64,000 nucleotides of DNA from NCBI GenBank assembly GCA_046296435.1, contig JBKBLI010000001.1, positions 62,001 to 126,000 on the forward strand. The letters run 5' to 3'. The first letter of the stretch is position 1. Each line of letters starts with the position of its first letter. Under the pieces are notes generated by a model. That model was not told where the DNA came from, searched no databases, and was given only the letters and a program-made list of their open reading frames with translations. Both the position numbers and the translations under genes were made by a program. The DNA comes from M3007 sp046296435 (GTDB lineage: Bacteria > Bacteroidota > Bacteroidia > Chitinophagales > Saprospiraceae). Positions 33,367 to 42,042 of the stretch are shown piece by piece.

Positions 33367-34047
33367 TTAATTCAGTTTGTTCAAATCGCGTATTAAAAAA
33401 GAATTGCGATTGAAATAAATCAAGTTGGATTTTCGCAATTCATTGAGAATGGCCGTCACGGTCTGGCGACTGGCGCCTACCAGATTGGCTATATCCTTCT
33501 GAGTAAGTCCATGCTTCACAAGTGTTTCATAACCTACGGGTCTTCCATGCTCGTCGGCATTTTCTTTGATAAAGTCCACAATACGCGCCCTTACATCCTT
33601 CAAAATGAGCGACTCCCACTGTCGCTCGGCCCTTCGAAGGCGCTCGCTCACGCTCTTCAGCATTGCATCGGCCAGGTAGTTGTTGGCATGCAACAAGGCG
33701 CGCATATCTTCGGCTTTGACCATGCACAACTCCACTTTGTGATTCATGGCTGCGGCAAATTCGGTACGCTTTTTTTCGCCGGTAATGGCCTGTTCGCCGA
33801 AAATTGTAAGGGGATATTGGATGTTTTTGATAATTTCTCGCCCGTCAGGCGCATAAATTCCTACCTTTACGCATCCGTTGAGCAACAAATAAATATGGTT
33901 AGCCGGTTCTTCGGATCGATAAATGAGTTCCGCTTTAGGGATTGTCCTGAAGTGCGCTTTTTCGGCGAGAAAACAGAACTCCTCGTCACTCAGAGCGTGT
34001 AGTTCCGGGAATCGACGGAAATGCGTGACCAAGATTCGGCTATCCAT
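33367..34047 (-). CDS. Crp/Fnr family transcriptional regulator (1)
   Basis: 226 residues from ATG 34047 (MDSRILVTHFRRFPELHALS); the longer frame to 34119 adds an unrelated segment. A cyclic-nucleotide-binding-type beta roll occupies about 20-140 (LIYRSEEPANHIYLLLNGCV). A winged helix with HGLTQKDIANLVGASRQTV carries the DNA-recognition helix, and the protein ends SFLIRDLNKLN. No Fnr-type cysteine cluster is seen. It is a paralogue of the regulator at 47899. It is divergent from glgB, with a TTTGTTAACAAA palindrome in the shared upstream region, so it may control itself and glycogen branching. Confidence 0.9.
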   Translation of the reverse strand: MDSRILVTHFRRFPELHALSDEEFCFLAEKAHFRTIPKAELIYRSEEPANHIYLLLNGCVKVGIYAPDGREIIKNIQYPLTIFGEQAITGEKKRTEFAAAMNHKVELCMVKAEDMRALLHANNYLADAMLKSVSERLRRAERQWESLILKDVRARIVDFIKENADEHGRPVGYETLVKHGLTQKDIANLVGASRQTVTAILNELRKSNLIYFNRNSFLIRDLNKLN

Positions 34048-34075
34048 TAAAGTTGCATTGATAAATGATTTGAGC

Positions 34076-34087
34076 TTTGTTAACAAA
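34076..34087. promoter_or_regulatory. Candidate Crp/Fnr operator palindrome
   Basis: TTTGTTAACAAA is a perfect 12-base palindrome 29 bases before the regulator ATG and 112 bases before glgB. Size and symmetry suit a dimeric winged-helix protein, but no regulator consensus is established here. Confidence 0.35.
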
Positions 34088-34198
34088 ACTTCCAAAATTA
34101 TGCCAAACACGCGCCTCATACAAGCTAAGCGGTTTTTTGCGAAAAATCACCCCTTTTGGGGTATCTGAAAATATATGCTCGATTAAACACCCTTGTCA

Positions 34199-36244
34199 AT
34201 GGTCAAACCCTTTTCGCTCTTGAGCGAATTAGACATCTACTTGTTTCAATCAGGCAAACACCTGCGCTTGTACGAGAAGATGGGCGCGCAAGCAGTCGTC
34301 TGCGAAGGCGTGGCCGGATTGTGCTTTAGCGTGTGGGCGCCCAACGCGCGCAGCGTATCGGTCTATGGCGACTTCAACGGCTGGAATAACCGGGCTTGCC
34401 CTCTGCTGCCGCGCTGGGACGGCAGCGGGATCTGGGAGGGCTTTGTGCCGGGTATAGGTCACGGCGTCGCCTACAAATACCACATCATATCGCATAAGGG
34501 CATCGCCTTGGACAAAGGCGACCCCTATGCCCGCCGCTGGGAAACGCCTCCGCGCACCGCATCGCAGTACTGGGACGATTCTTACGACTGGAAGGATCAG
34601 GAATGGATGCGCCGGCGCGCCGAAAGGGCCGGTCAGCCTCAGCCTTGGTCGGTGTACGAAGTACATCCCGGCTCCTGGAAAAAACTGGCCGGGCAGGGCA
34701 ATCGCTCCCTCAACTACCGCGAACTGGCGGTCGAATTGGTCGAATACGTGCAGGACATGGGATTCACGCACGTCGAACTGATGCCGGTCATGGAGCATCC
34801 ATACTTCCCCTCTTGGGGCTACCAGATCACGGGCTACTTCGCTCCAACGAGCCGATTTGGCGATCCTCAAGACCTCAAATTCCTGATCGACGCCTTTCAC
34901 CAGGCAGGCATTGGCGTCATCCTCGATTGGGTACCCTCGCACTTCCCCTCGGATATTCACGGCTTGTATCTGTTCGACGGTTCGCACCTGTACGAATATG
35001 CGGATATGCGAAGAGGATACCACCCCGACTGGAATAGCTACGTCTTCGATTACGGTCGAAATGAGGTGCGTTCGTTCCTGCTGAGCAATGCCATGTTTTG
35101 GTTGGATCGCTACCACGCCGACGGCCTGCGCGTGGACGCCGTAGCCTCTATGCTCTACCACGACTACTCGCGCAAAGAAGGCGAGTGGATCCCCAACATA
35201 CACGGCGGACGCGAGAATCTGGAAGCCATCTCGCTGCTTAGGGAATTCAACGAAGCGGTTTACGCCGCCTTTCCGGGCATCGAGACCATCGCCGAAGAGA
35301 GTACCGCCTTTCCGGGCGTGAGCAAACCGGTATGGGAAGGCGGGCTGGGTTTTGGGCAAAAGTGGATGATGGGCTGGATGCACGATACGCTCAACTACTT
35401 CAAACGGCCGCCGCAATACCGCCCCTGGCATCAGAACGACATCACCTTCAGCATGGTGTATGCCTATTCGGAGCGGTTCATGCTGCCATTGAGCCACGAT
35501 GAAGTGGTGCACCTCAAAGCCTCCTTGCTCTACAAAATGCCGGGCGACGAATGGCAAAAGTTTGCCAACCTGAGGGCCTTGTTCGGGTTCCAATGGACGC
35601 ACCCGGGACACCAACTGCTATTCATGGGCGGAGAGTTCGGCCAGACCAGCGAGTGGAGCCACGACCGGGGCGTGGTCTGGGATCTACTCCAATACCCCTA
35701 TCACAAGGGTTGCCAACAATGGGTGCGCGACCTCAATACGCTCTACAAGACGCAACCCGCCCTTTGGCGCTACGCTTTTCACCCGCAGGGATACGCCTGG
35801 GTAAGCGGCGACGATACCCAAAACTGCGTGCTGGCTTACTTGCGCCAAGGGGACCCCGGCGAAAAAACGCTGCTTGTGGTCTGCCACTTTGCGCTCAACG
35901 TGATCGATCAATACGAACTGGGGGCGCCCTATCCGGGCGTATGGATCGAGACGCTCAACAGCGACGACATCCGCTATGGCGGCAGCGGCGTGATCAACCC
36001 CCCGCTCAAAACCCGCAAAGCCGAAAAACACGGCTTCGCGCAGACCATCACCCTGCGGCTGGCCCCTATGGCCGTGCAGATCTTTGAAGGGCAATCGCCG
36101 CCCAAAGCGCAAAAAAAAAACCGCCAATCCGCTAATCTGGCCAAAAACCGGAATGATCTTAAAACTGCGCTCAAACCAGGGGCCGACAAAACAGCCGCCA
36201 AACGCAGCGGCGCAAAAACGAAAACAGCCGCTGACAAAAGCTGA
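34199..36244 (+). CDS. glgB: 1,4-alpha-glucan branching enzyme
   Basis: About 681 residues from ATG 34199; a TTG two codons earlier is an alternative. It transfers alpha-1,4 chains to make alpha-1,6 branches in glycogen. An N-terminal CBM48 domain (CFSVWAPNARSVSVYGDFNG) precedes the GH13 barrel. Catalytic residues are the Asp in GLRVDAVASMLY (about 309), the Glu in IETIAEEST (about 365) and the Asp in LSHDEVVHLKAS (about 434). The last 45 residues form a Lys/Ala/Asn-rich tail (KNRQSANLAKNRNDLKTALK onward) beyond the normal C-terminal beta domain, which is unusual. The secreted amylase gene follows. Confidence 0.94.
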   Translation: MVKPFSLLSELDIYLFQSGKHLRLYEKMGAQAVVCEGVAGLCFSVWAPNARSVSVYGDFNGWNNRACPLLPRWDGSGIWEGFVPGIGHGVAYKYHIISHKGIALDKGDPYARRWETPPRTASQYWDDSYDWKDQEWMRRRAERAGQPQPWSVYEVHPGSWKKLAGQGNRSLNYRELAVELVEYVQDMGFTHVELMPVMEHPYFPSWGYQITGYFAPTSRFGDPQDLKFLIDAFHQAGIGVILDWVPSHFPSDIHGLYLFDGSHLYEYADMRRGYHPDWNSYVFDYGRNEVRSFLLSNAMFWLDRYHADGLRVDAVASMLYHDYSRKEGEWIPNIHGGRENLEAISLLREFNEAVYAAFPGIETIAEESTAFPGVSKPVWEGGLGFGQKWMMGWMHDTLNYFKRPPQYRPWHQNDITFSMVYAYSERFMLPLSHDEVVHLKASLLYKMPGDEWQKFANLRALFGFQWTHPGHQLLFMGGEFGQTSEWSHDRGVVWDLLQYPYHKGCQQWVRDLNTLYKTQPALWRYAFHPQGYAWVSGDDTQNCVLAYLRQGDPGEKTLLVVCHFALNVIDQYELGAPYPGVWIETLNSDDIRYGGSGVINPPLKTRKAEKHGFAQTITLRLAPMAVQIFEGQSPPKAQKKNRQSANLAKNRNDLKTALKPGADKTAAKRSGAKTKTAADKS

Positions 36245-36378
36245 ACGATGCACAAAAACGCGCGCCGCGCCTGCTATCCTATCGCAGGCCGGCGCAGGGC
36301 CAAGGGCGCGGGCTGAGAGATCGCGCGCACAAAATCCGGGCCATCCACAAAAAACAGCGTCGATTGCACACAAAGCCC

Positions 36379-36386
36379 TATCTTTG
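36379..36386 (+). promoter_or_regulatory. Bacteroidota -7 promoter element before the amylase
   Basis: TATCTTTG, 143 bases before the amylase ATG at 36530. The transcript would begin near 36393, right before the 36399 hairpin. Confidence 0.6.
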
Positions 36387-36398
36387 TCGCAGTCCTAA

Positions 36399-36445
36399 CC
36401 TGAAGCTGTGATGCGCCTGCCGCTTCTAGCTTCAGGTTTTTTTTT
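36399..36445 (+). terminator. Intrinsic terminator inside the amylase leader
   Basis: CCTGAAGCT (36399-36407) pairs perfectly with AGCTTCAGG (36428-36436) around a 20-base loop, followed by nine T, then G and seven A. Its place between promoter and gene suggests attenuation, or a very short RNA. Confidence 0.65.
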
Positions 36446-36529
36446 GAAAAAAATGACGCGTAGTGTCGGCCGGCCGAGCGCCCCGCCCCACGCCCAAAGT
36501 ATCGATTTAAAAAAAAAACACGTTTGTTC

Positions 36530-39355
36530 ATGAAAAAATGGCTGTTTGCAACGCTTTTTGTCGGATTGATCCTTCGCCTTACCGCACAGGTAAGTTGCGA
36601 TCCCGTTTTCCCGGGGGTTGACGACGACGTCGTCATCACCTACGACGCAACCAAAGGCAACGAGGCCTTGGTTGGCGTATCGCCGGTGTATGCTCACATG
36701 GGCGTCATCACCTCACAAAGCCAGACGCCGAACGACTGGAAATATGTGGCCACCACCTGGGGCGTGGCCGACCCCAATGGGGCCATGACGCCAGACGGCC
36801 CCAATCGCTGGAAAAAATCGTTCAATATCCGCAACTTTTTCAATATCCCACAGGGGGAGACCGTCCTCAAGTTGGCTTTTGTGTTTCGGAATACCAACGG
36901 CTCGGTTGTTGGCCGCGCCGCCGATGGCAGCGATATTTTTTACGATGTGTATCCCGCCGACGGCGCCCTCATCACCCGCATTCTGGAGCCTGAGCAGGCC
37001 TTTGTCTTCACCCCGCCGGGGGCCAATCTCACGGTCAAAGCCGCCGCCTCGCAGTCGGCCTCGCTGGCGCTGTTTCGCAACGACCAACTGCTCAGCAGCG
37101 GCGTCGGCAAGTCGCTCGAAACCGTCGTCACAACAACAAGCGGCCTGAACAAAATCAGTTTTGTCGCCTCCACATCGGCCGACTCGGACACCTCGTTCTT
37201 CTACTACCTCGTCGCGGCGACCCCTACAGTACAGGACCCGCCGGCCGGGGCGCAACTGGGCGTCACGCTGCTCGCGCCCGGCTCCCTCCGCCTCATGCTC
37301 CACGCCCCCGGCAAACAAAATATATATGTGATCGGCGACTTCAACAACTGGCTCCCCGGCCCCGATTACCAACTCAAGCGCTCTGCCGACGGCGCCCGCT
37401 GGTGGATAGAACTTCAGGGGCTGCCGACCAACCAGCCCGCGCGCTTTCAGTACTTAGTGGACGGCGCCCTGCGCATACCCGATCCGCTGAGCGAGTTGAT
37501 CCTCGACCCCTGGAATGACGGATTCATACCGCCCCTGACGTTTCCGGACCTGCCGGCCTACCCGGTCGGCAAAACCAACGGCGTGGTTACGCTGGCCTAC
37601 ACGGCGCCCCAACCCTTTGCCTGGCAAGCAAACAATTACCAGCGACCCGAAAAGACAAATCTGATCATCTATGAACTACTGGTGCGCGATTTTGTGGCGC
37701 GCCACGACTATCAGACCCTCCTGGATACGCTCGACTACCTACAGCGGCTGGGTGTCAACGCCATCGAACTGATGCCGGTCAACGAGTTTGACGGCAATAT
37801 CAGTTGGGGGTATAACCCGGGTTTTCACAAAGCTTTGGACAAATACTACGGCACGCCCGAGCATTTCAAGCGCTTCGTGGACGCCTGCCACCAACGCAAT
37901 ATCGCCGTGATTGTAGATGTCGTCTATAACCACGTGACAGGCCTCAGCCCGCTGGCGCAACTGTACTGGGATGCCGCCAACAACCGCCCGGCAGCCGACA
38001 ACCCCTGGCTTAACCCTGTGCCTAAGCACGATTTTAACGTGTTCAACGACATGAATCACGAAAGCCCAGCCACCCGCGAATACGTCAAAAACAGCATGCG
38101 GCCCTGGCTCGAAACCTACCGCGTGGACGGGTTCAGATTCGATCTCTCCAAGGGCTTCACCCAGAAAAACACCGTGGGCAATATCGGAGCCTGGAATGCT
38201 TACGACGCCAGCCGCATCGCCATACTCAAGGAATACGCCGACTATCTGTGGACGATCGACCCAGAATTTTATGTCATTCTTGAGCACTTTGCCGACAATT
38301 CTGAAGAAAAGGAACTGGCCGAATACGGCATGATGCTCTGGGGCAATATGTGGGGAGCCTACAAAGACGTGGGTCTGGGTTTCGCCGGAGGCGTCGCCGC
38401 CAGCTTGATGGGCGTCTCGCACAAACACCGGAATTGGAACGTGCCTCACCTGATTGGATACATGGAAAGTCACGACGAAGATCGCATCGGCTTCGAATGC
38501 AAAACTTATGGCAGCATGGCCAACCCTGAGCACAACGTACGCAGTCTGCCCGTTAGCATGCGCCGCATGGAGGTGTTGCACAATCTGCTGTTTACGGTCC
38601 CCGGCCCGAAGATGCTTTGGCAATTCGGCGAAGTAGGCTACGACTTCACGATCAACTATTGCCCCGACGGAACGGTCAACAACAACTGCCGCACGTCGCC
38701 CAAACCCATCCGTTGGGACTACTACGCAGATCCGTTTCGCCGCCGCTTGTACGACGTCACGGCTTCGCTGCTTCACTTGCGCCACACCCTCGACGCCTTT
38801 CAGTCTAACGACTTCACGGCGCAACTGGGCGGAGGCGCTATACGCAGCATCGCGCTCAGCGGACCAAGCAGTAAGGCGCTTGTTGCGGCCAACGTGTCGG
38901 TATTCCCACAGACAGCCAACCTGAGCTTTCCCAATCCCGGCAAATGGTATGAGTACTACACCGGCGACAGCATTACGCTGAGCGGCACGAGCCTCTCGGT
39001 CGCCATGCAGCCCTCAGAATACCGGATTTATACGGACAAATATGTGCCCGTTCCCGTAGGACTCAACCCCACTCCTGCGCGGGAACCTGGGGGGGCGATC
39101 GGCGGCCTCAGAACCTTTCCGAATCCTGCAGAGGGATATTTCTACCTCGAGTTCCGCGCCGACCAAAACGCCGAGTTGTTCCTTCAGGCCTTCGACGCGC
39201 AGGGGCGCATGGTTCGCAACACGGCTATCGGTCAAGTCGCTCCGGGCGAATACCAAATCCGGATCGAATGCGCCGACTGGCTGCAGGGCTTTTACCTGAT
39301 CCGTCTTGGCGACGGCCGAAGCCGCTGGGCAAGCGCCAAGCTTTTGAAGCGTTAA
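36530..39355 (+). CDS. Secreted GH13 alpha-amylase with T9SS sorting tail
   Basis: About 941 residues from ATG 36530 (MKKWLFATLFVGLILRLTAQ signal peptide). An N-terminal beta domain (about 20-145) and a CBM48/early-set domain (NIYVIGDFNNWLPG near 265) precede the GH13 barrel. Catalytic residues: Asp in DGFRFDLSKGF (about 535), Glu in FYVILEHFAD (about 584), and His-Asp in IGYMESHDEDR (about 645). A terminal beta domain is followed by a T9SS type A sorting domain (RTFPNPAEGYFYLEF to ASAKLLKR). It therefore hydrolyses external starch or glycogen-like glucans at the cell surface. A promoter and an attenuator-like terminator precede it. Confidence 0.93.
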   Translation: MKKWLFATLFVGLILRLTAQVSCDPVFPGVDDDVVITYDATKGNEALVGVSPVYAHMGVITSQSQTPNDWKYVATTWGVADPNGAMTPDGPNRWKKSFNIRNFFNIPQGETVLKLAFVFRNTNGSVVGRAADGSDIFYDVYPADGALITRILEPEQAFVFTPPGANLTVKAAASQSASLALFRNDQLLSSGVGKSLETVVTTTSGLNKISFVASTSADSDTSFFYYLVAATPTVQDPPAGAQLGVTLLAPGSLRLMLHAPGKQNIYVIGDFNNWLPGPDYQLKRSADGARWWIELQGLPTNQPARFQYLVDGALRIPDPLSELILDPWNDGFIPPLTFPDLPAYPVGKTNGVVTLAYTAPQPFAWQANNYQRPEKTNLIIYELLVRDFVARHDYQTLLDTLDYLQRLGVNAIELMPVNEFDGNISWGYNPGFHKALDKYYGTPEHFKRFVDACHQRNIAVIVDVVYNHVTGLSPLAQLYWDAANNRPAADNPWLNPVPKHDFNVFNDMNHESPATREYVKNSMRPWLETYRVDGFRFDLSKGFTQKNTVGNIGAWNAYDASRIAILKEYADYLWTIDPEFYVILEHFADNSEEKELAEYGMMLWGNMWGAYKDVGLGFAGGVAASLMGVSHKHRNWNVPHLIGYMESHDEDRIGFECKTYGSMANPEHNVRSLPVSMRRMEVLHNLLFTVPGPKMLWQFGEVGYDFTINYCPDGTVNNNCRTSPKPIRWDYYADPFRRRLYDVTASLLHLRHTLDAFQSNDFTAQLGGGAIRSIALSGPSSKALVAANVSVFPQTANLSFPNPGKWYEYYTGDSITLSGTSLSVAMQPSEYRIYTDKYVPVPVGLNPTPAREPGGAIGGLRTFPNPAEGYFYLEFRADQNAELFLQAFDAQGRMVRNTAIGQVAPGEYQIRIECADWLQGFYLIRLGDGRSRWASAKLLKR

Positions 39356-39420
39356 AAACGCCGCCGCCTGCCTGGATTTAAGCCTTGGAGTGAATGTGCA
39401 AGCCCTCTTCCCTACCCCCC

Positions 39421-39462
39421 GCTCCCTTTACTATTTTTTGGGTAAAAAATAGTAAAGGGAGC
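39421..39462. terminator. Perfect 19-bp inverted repeat after the amylase gene
   Basis: Left arm 39421-39439 and right arm 39444-39462 are exact reverse complements (GCTCCCTTTACTATTTTTT and its partner) around a 4-base loop. It begins 65 bases after the amylase stop. The AT-rich apex and GC-rich base make a very stable stem, though no U-tract follows. Terminator or mRNA-stabilising structure. Confidence 0.55.
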
Positions 39463-39491
39463 GAAATCGGGCATGCTTTTGCCGACGACGG

Positions 39492-39507
39492 TTTTTTTCT
39501 AAAAAAA
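39492..39507. repeat. T7-CT-A7 dyad (reverse copy of the 1454 motif)
   Basis: Exact reverse complement of the 16-mers at 1454-1469 and 52079-52094, located 30 bases after the 19-bp inverted repeat. Confidence 0.6.
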
Positions 39508-39585
39508 GAAAGCGCGCAATCGCAGTCTTGAGTCATGCCAGATCGCATATTTTCATTCCTACCCAACCGCTCGCCGAAAATTGAA

Positions 39586-39593
39586 TACCTTTG
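39586..39593 (+). promoter_or_regulatory. Bacteroidota -7 promoter element
   Basis: TACCTTTG, 39 bases before the ATG of the DUF3298 lipoprotein. Confidence 0.55.
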
Positions 39594-39632
39594 TCACAAC
39601 GACAGATTTTTTAAACGCTAAAACTGAATAAA

Positions 39633-40430
39633 ATGCTTTTTCGTCTTTTCCTATGCGGCGCCCTTGTGTGCGGCGCGGCATTTTTTGTTTTGTCTTGCGG
39701 CGACTCGTCGTCGTCGCTTTCGCCGGTAGTCATAGGCGAGTCGCGTTTTGAGCGCAGCGGCGGTCCCGATTGTGATCTGCCAGATACGCTTCAATACAAG
39801 TGCGCCCGAATTGAGCTTGAATGGCCTGTGCTCGAAAGCGGAAGCGAGACGCTGAAAGCCAATTTCGCCAAGTGGGCAGAATCGTATCTTGTAAGCATGC
39901 TCACAATCGGCGAAAGCGCTGATGCGGTGCGGGAGATAGAACCTGCGGCAGCCTTATTTTTGAGCGCCCATGACGAATTTTTGCGCGAACGCGAGGAGGG
40001 CGTAATGGGCAACTGGGCCGTTGACGCCGGCTATAACATACTGCTCAACGACGGCGCGCACCTCAGCGCGCAGATAAATGCATACACATACGCAGGAGGC
40101 GCGCATGGTCTGGGCGGAGCGCAAATCGCCAGTTTTGACACACGCACAGGAAAACAATTAGACTGGGAGGATCTTGTCGCCGACCAAAGCGCGCTTCGCA
40201 ATTTGGCTGAAAAAGCCTTCAGGAAAGAAAGGGCCGACGCTTTTGCAGAGGGGTTTGATTTCGACGAAACTTTTGTATTTGATTTGCCTCAGAATTTCGG
40301 TCTTACGGAGCAGGGTATTCTTTTTTACTACAATCCATACGAAATAGGCCCGTATGCAATGGGCGCCACAGAGTTCGTGATTCCGTTTGAGGAGTTGGGC
40401 GACCTGGCAAAGATCAAAAAAGGCAAGTGA
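39633..40430 (+). CDS. DUF3298/DUF4163-type lipoprotein
   Basis: 265 residues. A signal peptide with lipobox FFVLSCGDSSSS predicts lipidation at Cys-24. The mature protein has the DUF4163 plus DUF3298 pattern of RsiV-like exported proteins: beta strands around YNILLNDGAHLSAQINAYTY, then the diagnostic YTYAGGAHGL and ASFDTRTGKQLDWEDLV, then the DUF3298 end FYYNPYEIGPYAMGATEFVI. In RsiV the fold binds lysozyme, but in Bacteroidota its role is not established. Probably monocistronic, with its own promoter element. Confidence 0.87.
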   Translation: MLFRLFLCGALVCGAAFFVLSCGDSSSSLSPVVIGESRFERSGGPDCDLPDTLQYKCARIELEWPVLESGSETLKANFAKWAESYLVSMLTIGESADAVREIEPAAALFLSAHDEFLREREEGVMGNWAVDAGYNILLNDGAHLSAQINAYTYAGGAHGLGGAQIASFDTRTGKQLDWEDLVADQSALRNLAEKAFRKERADAFAEGFDFDETFVFDLPQNFGLTEQGILFYYNPYEIGPYAMGATEFVIPFEELGDLAKIKKGK

Positions 40431-40568
40431 ATCGAAGACTTCGAGAAGGAAGGCGCGGTTGGGGTGTTGAGACGGCTAAAAGGGTCGGCGACGTTATAGC
40501 AAGCGTTAAATTTAGACCATGTCCAAACAAATGTCGCAGTGCGTTGTTAATGTCAAAAAAAACTAACG

Positions 40569-41189
40569 ATGAAAAAATTAACGATGAAGAAACTTACACT
40601 GCTTACTCTTATATCGGCAAGTTTGGCGGCCATTTCGCTGACTACTTACAACACCTGCGTCAACCGCAGCGTTGGACGGCCTTCGGTAGACGATACAAAA
40701 AAAGCCAAGACTATGCAATCCTTTTTTGAATTAAAATCCCGCTCCCTTGCGGGCGACACCGTGGCCATGTCTCAATTCGCCGGCAAAAAGGTGGTTGTGC
40801 TTAATGTGGCTTCCAAGTGCGGTTACACTCCGCAGTATGCCGACTGGCAAAAATTTTATGAAGAAAACAAGGAGTCGGTTGTTGTGCTCGGCTTCCCGAG
40901 CAACGATTTTGGACGTCAGGAACCGGGAACGGCTGAAGAAATTACGGAGTTTTGCGAGCGGAACTACGGGGTGACTTTTCCGATGTTTGAGAAAGCGGTC
41001 GTCAAAGGCGAGGGAAAGCATCCGGTATATGTCTGGCTGAGCGACCCGAAGCTCAACGGTTGGAACAAAGAGGAGCCAACCTGGAATTTTTGTAAGTACT
41101 TGATCAACGAAAAGGGCGAATTGACCCATTTTTTTGGTTCAAATGTCAAGCCGAGTTCTCAGGAATTTTTCAATGCTTTGAGTCAATAA
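40569..41189 (+). CDS. Glutathione peroxidase-family peroxidase (exported or membrane-anchored)
   Basis: 206 residues. A hydrophobic N-terminal segment (LTLLTLISASLAAISLTTY) suggests export; a second in-frame ATG (40584) gives a slightly shorter form. The thioredoxin-fold GPx domain has peroxidatic Cys in VASKCGYTPQY and the WNF motif near the end (PTWNFCKYLI). The normally invariant Gln segment FPCNQFGxQEPG reads FPSNDFGRQEPG, so Cys and Gln are replaced by Ser and Asp. Family members of this type usually reduce peroxides with thioredoxin. Altered chemistry or lower activity is possible. A weak terminator hairpin follows. Confidence 0.9.
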   Translation: MKKLTMKKLTLLTLISASLAAISLTTYNTCVNRSVGRPSVDDTKKAKTMQSFFELKSRSLAGDTVAMSQFAGKKVVVLNVASKCGYTPQYADWQKFYEENKESVVVLGFPSNDFGRQEPGTAEEITEFCERNYGVTFPMFEKAVVKGEGKHPVYVWLSDPKLNGWNKEEPTWNFCKYLINEKGELTHFFGSNVKPSSQEFFNALSQ

Positions 41190-41209
41190 CAGGGTTGCTC
41201 AAATCACAA

Positions 41210-41242
41210 AACGCTCCGTGCGTAGGGTCGCGTCGGGGCGTT
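41210..41242 (+). terminator. Hairpin after the peroxidase gene
   Basis: AACGCTCCG (41210-41218) pairs with CGGGGCGTT (41234-41242) with one T-G wobble, followed by CTGTATT. Starts 21 bases after the stop codon. Confidence 0.5.
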
Positions 41243-41384
41243 CTGTATTAAGCGCGACGCCAATAAACGCTGCCTCTTCATTTTGGTACAACATTTGCAG
41301 CGCGTTAGACGTTGAGGAGTAGGCAGCGTTGCAATGCCTGCACTCCCGCCGCTTATGTCCCATCTGTCGCCCAAAATTTTTTTT

Positions 41385-42035
41385 ATGAAATTATCAGCAC
41401 GTTTTTTACTCAGCGCCTTTGCGACGCTAATCACCCTCTGTGCGCAAGCCCAAAATGCCGAAAATTGGAAACTGAAGAGCGACAAAAACGGCGTCAAGGT
41501 CTATTACCGGAGCACGGGCGATGTGCATGAGATCAAGTTGACCTACCGGATGAAAGCCCGAATGTCCAATCTGATGCATGTGCTCAACGAGGTTGATAAT
41601 TATCCGACCTGGGGCTACAAGGTGACCGAATCGCACCTGGTCAAGAAGGTGTCGGACAATGAAATGTACTACTATACGCTCATTGATTTTCCCTGGCCCT
41701 TGAGCGACCGAGACATGGTCATGCACAGCGTGATGACTCAGGATCCCACCACCCGCGTGGTGCATTCGAAAAGCAAGGCGGTAAGGGGTATGGTCCCGCA
41801 CAAGAAAGGCGTAGTACGCATTACCGAAGCCAGCACCAATTGGCGCATTGCGCCGGCAGGCGCAGGTTTTGTGGATATCGAATATCAACTGTATTCGCAT
41901 CCGGGCGGCAATCTGCCTGACTGGGCTGTCAATATGGCGTTGGACTACGGCCCCAAGGAGTCGCTCAAGAACATCGAAAACATGCTGAAAGATCCCAAAT
42001 ACGCAAAACTGCGCGTGGCCCACATCGTGGACTGA
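41385..42035 (+). CDS. START-domain lipid-binding protein, exported
   Basis: 216 residues from ATG 41385, chosen because MKLSARFLLSAFATLITLCAQAQ is a clean signal peptide; the upstream in-frame ATG at 41334 would bury it. The mature protein has the START/StAR-like pattern: WKLKSDKNGVKVYYRSTG, then MHVLNEVDNYPTWGYKVTES, YYYTLIDFPWPLSDRDMVMH and a C-terminal amphipathic helix (YGPKESLKNIENMLKDPKY). START domains hold one hydrophobic ligand in a helix-grip cavity; the ligand here is unknown. It converges with the leftward LanB-type gene, only 7 bases apart. Confidence 0.88.
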   Translation: MKLSARFLLSAFATLITLCAQAQNAENWKLKSDKNGVKVYYRSTGDVHEIKLTYRMKARMSNLMHVLNEVDNYPTWGYKVTESHLVKKVSDNEMYYYTLIDFPWPLSDRDMVMHSVMTQDPTTRVVHSKSKAVRGMVPHKKGVVRITEASTNWRIAPAGAGFVDIEYQLYSHPGGNLPDWAVNMALDYGPKESLKNIENMLKDPKYAKLRVAHIVD

Positions 42036-42042
42036 GGGAAGA

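Larger units (their letters stand above)
36245..36529. other. Leader region between glgB and amylase with promoter and early terminator
   Basis: 285 bases holding a TATCTTTG promoter element (36379-36386) and, only 12 bases further, a perfect terminator hairpin followed by nine T (36399-36445). The amylase ATG lies 84 bases beyond it. Confidence 0.6.

Noticed and set aside
34250..35614. 454-residue open frame antisense to glgB
   Set aside because: It lies wholly opposite an intact catalytic gene; high GC makes long antisense frames common. No domain motif seen.
37739..38824. 361-residue open frame antisense to the amylase
   Set aside because: Shadow of the GH13 gene, no family features.
39421..39462. 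Inverted repeat as insertion sequence end
   Set aside because: No transposase or second IR copy nearby, and the arms are separated by only 4 bases.
40427..40729. 100-residue frame overlapping the peroxidase start
   Set aside because: It shifts frame against the clear GPx gene and has no signal or domain.
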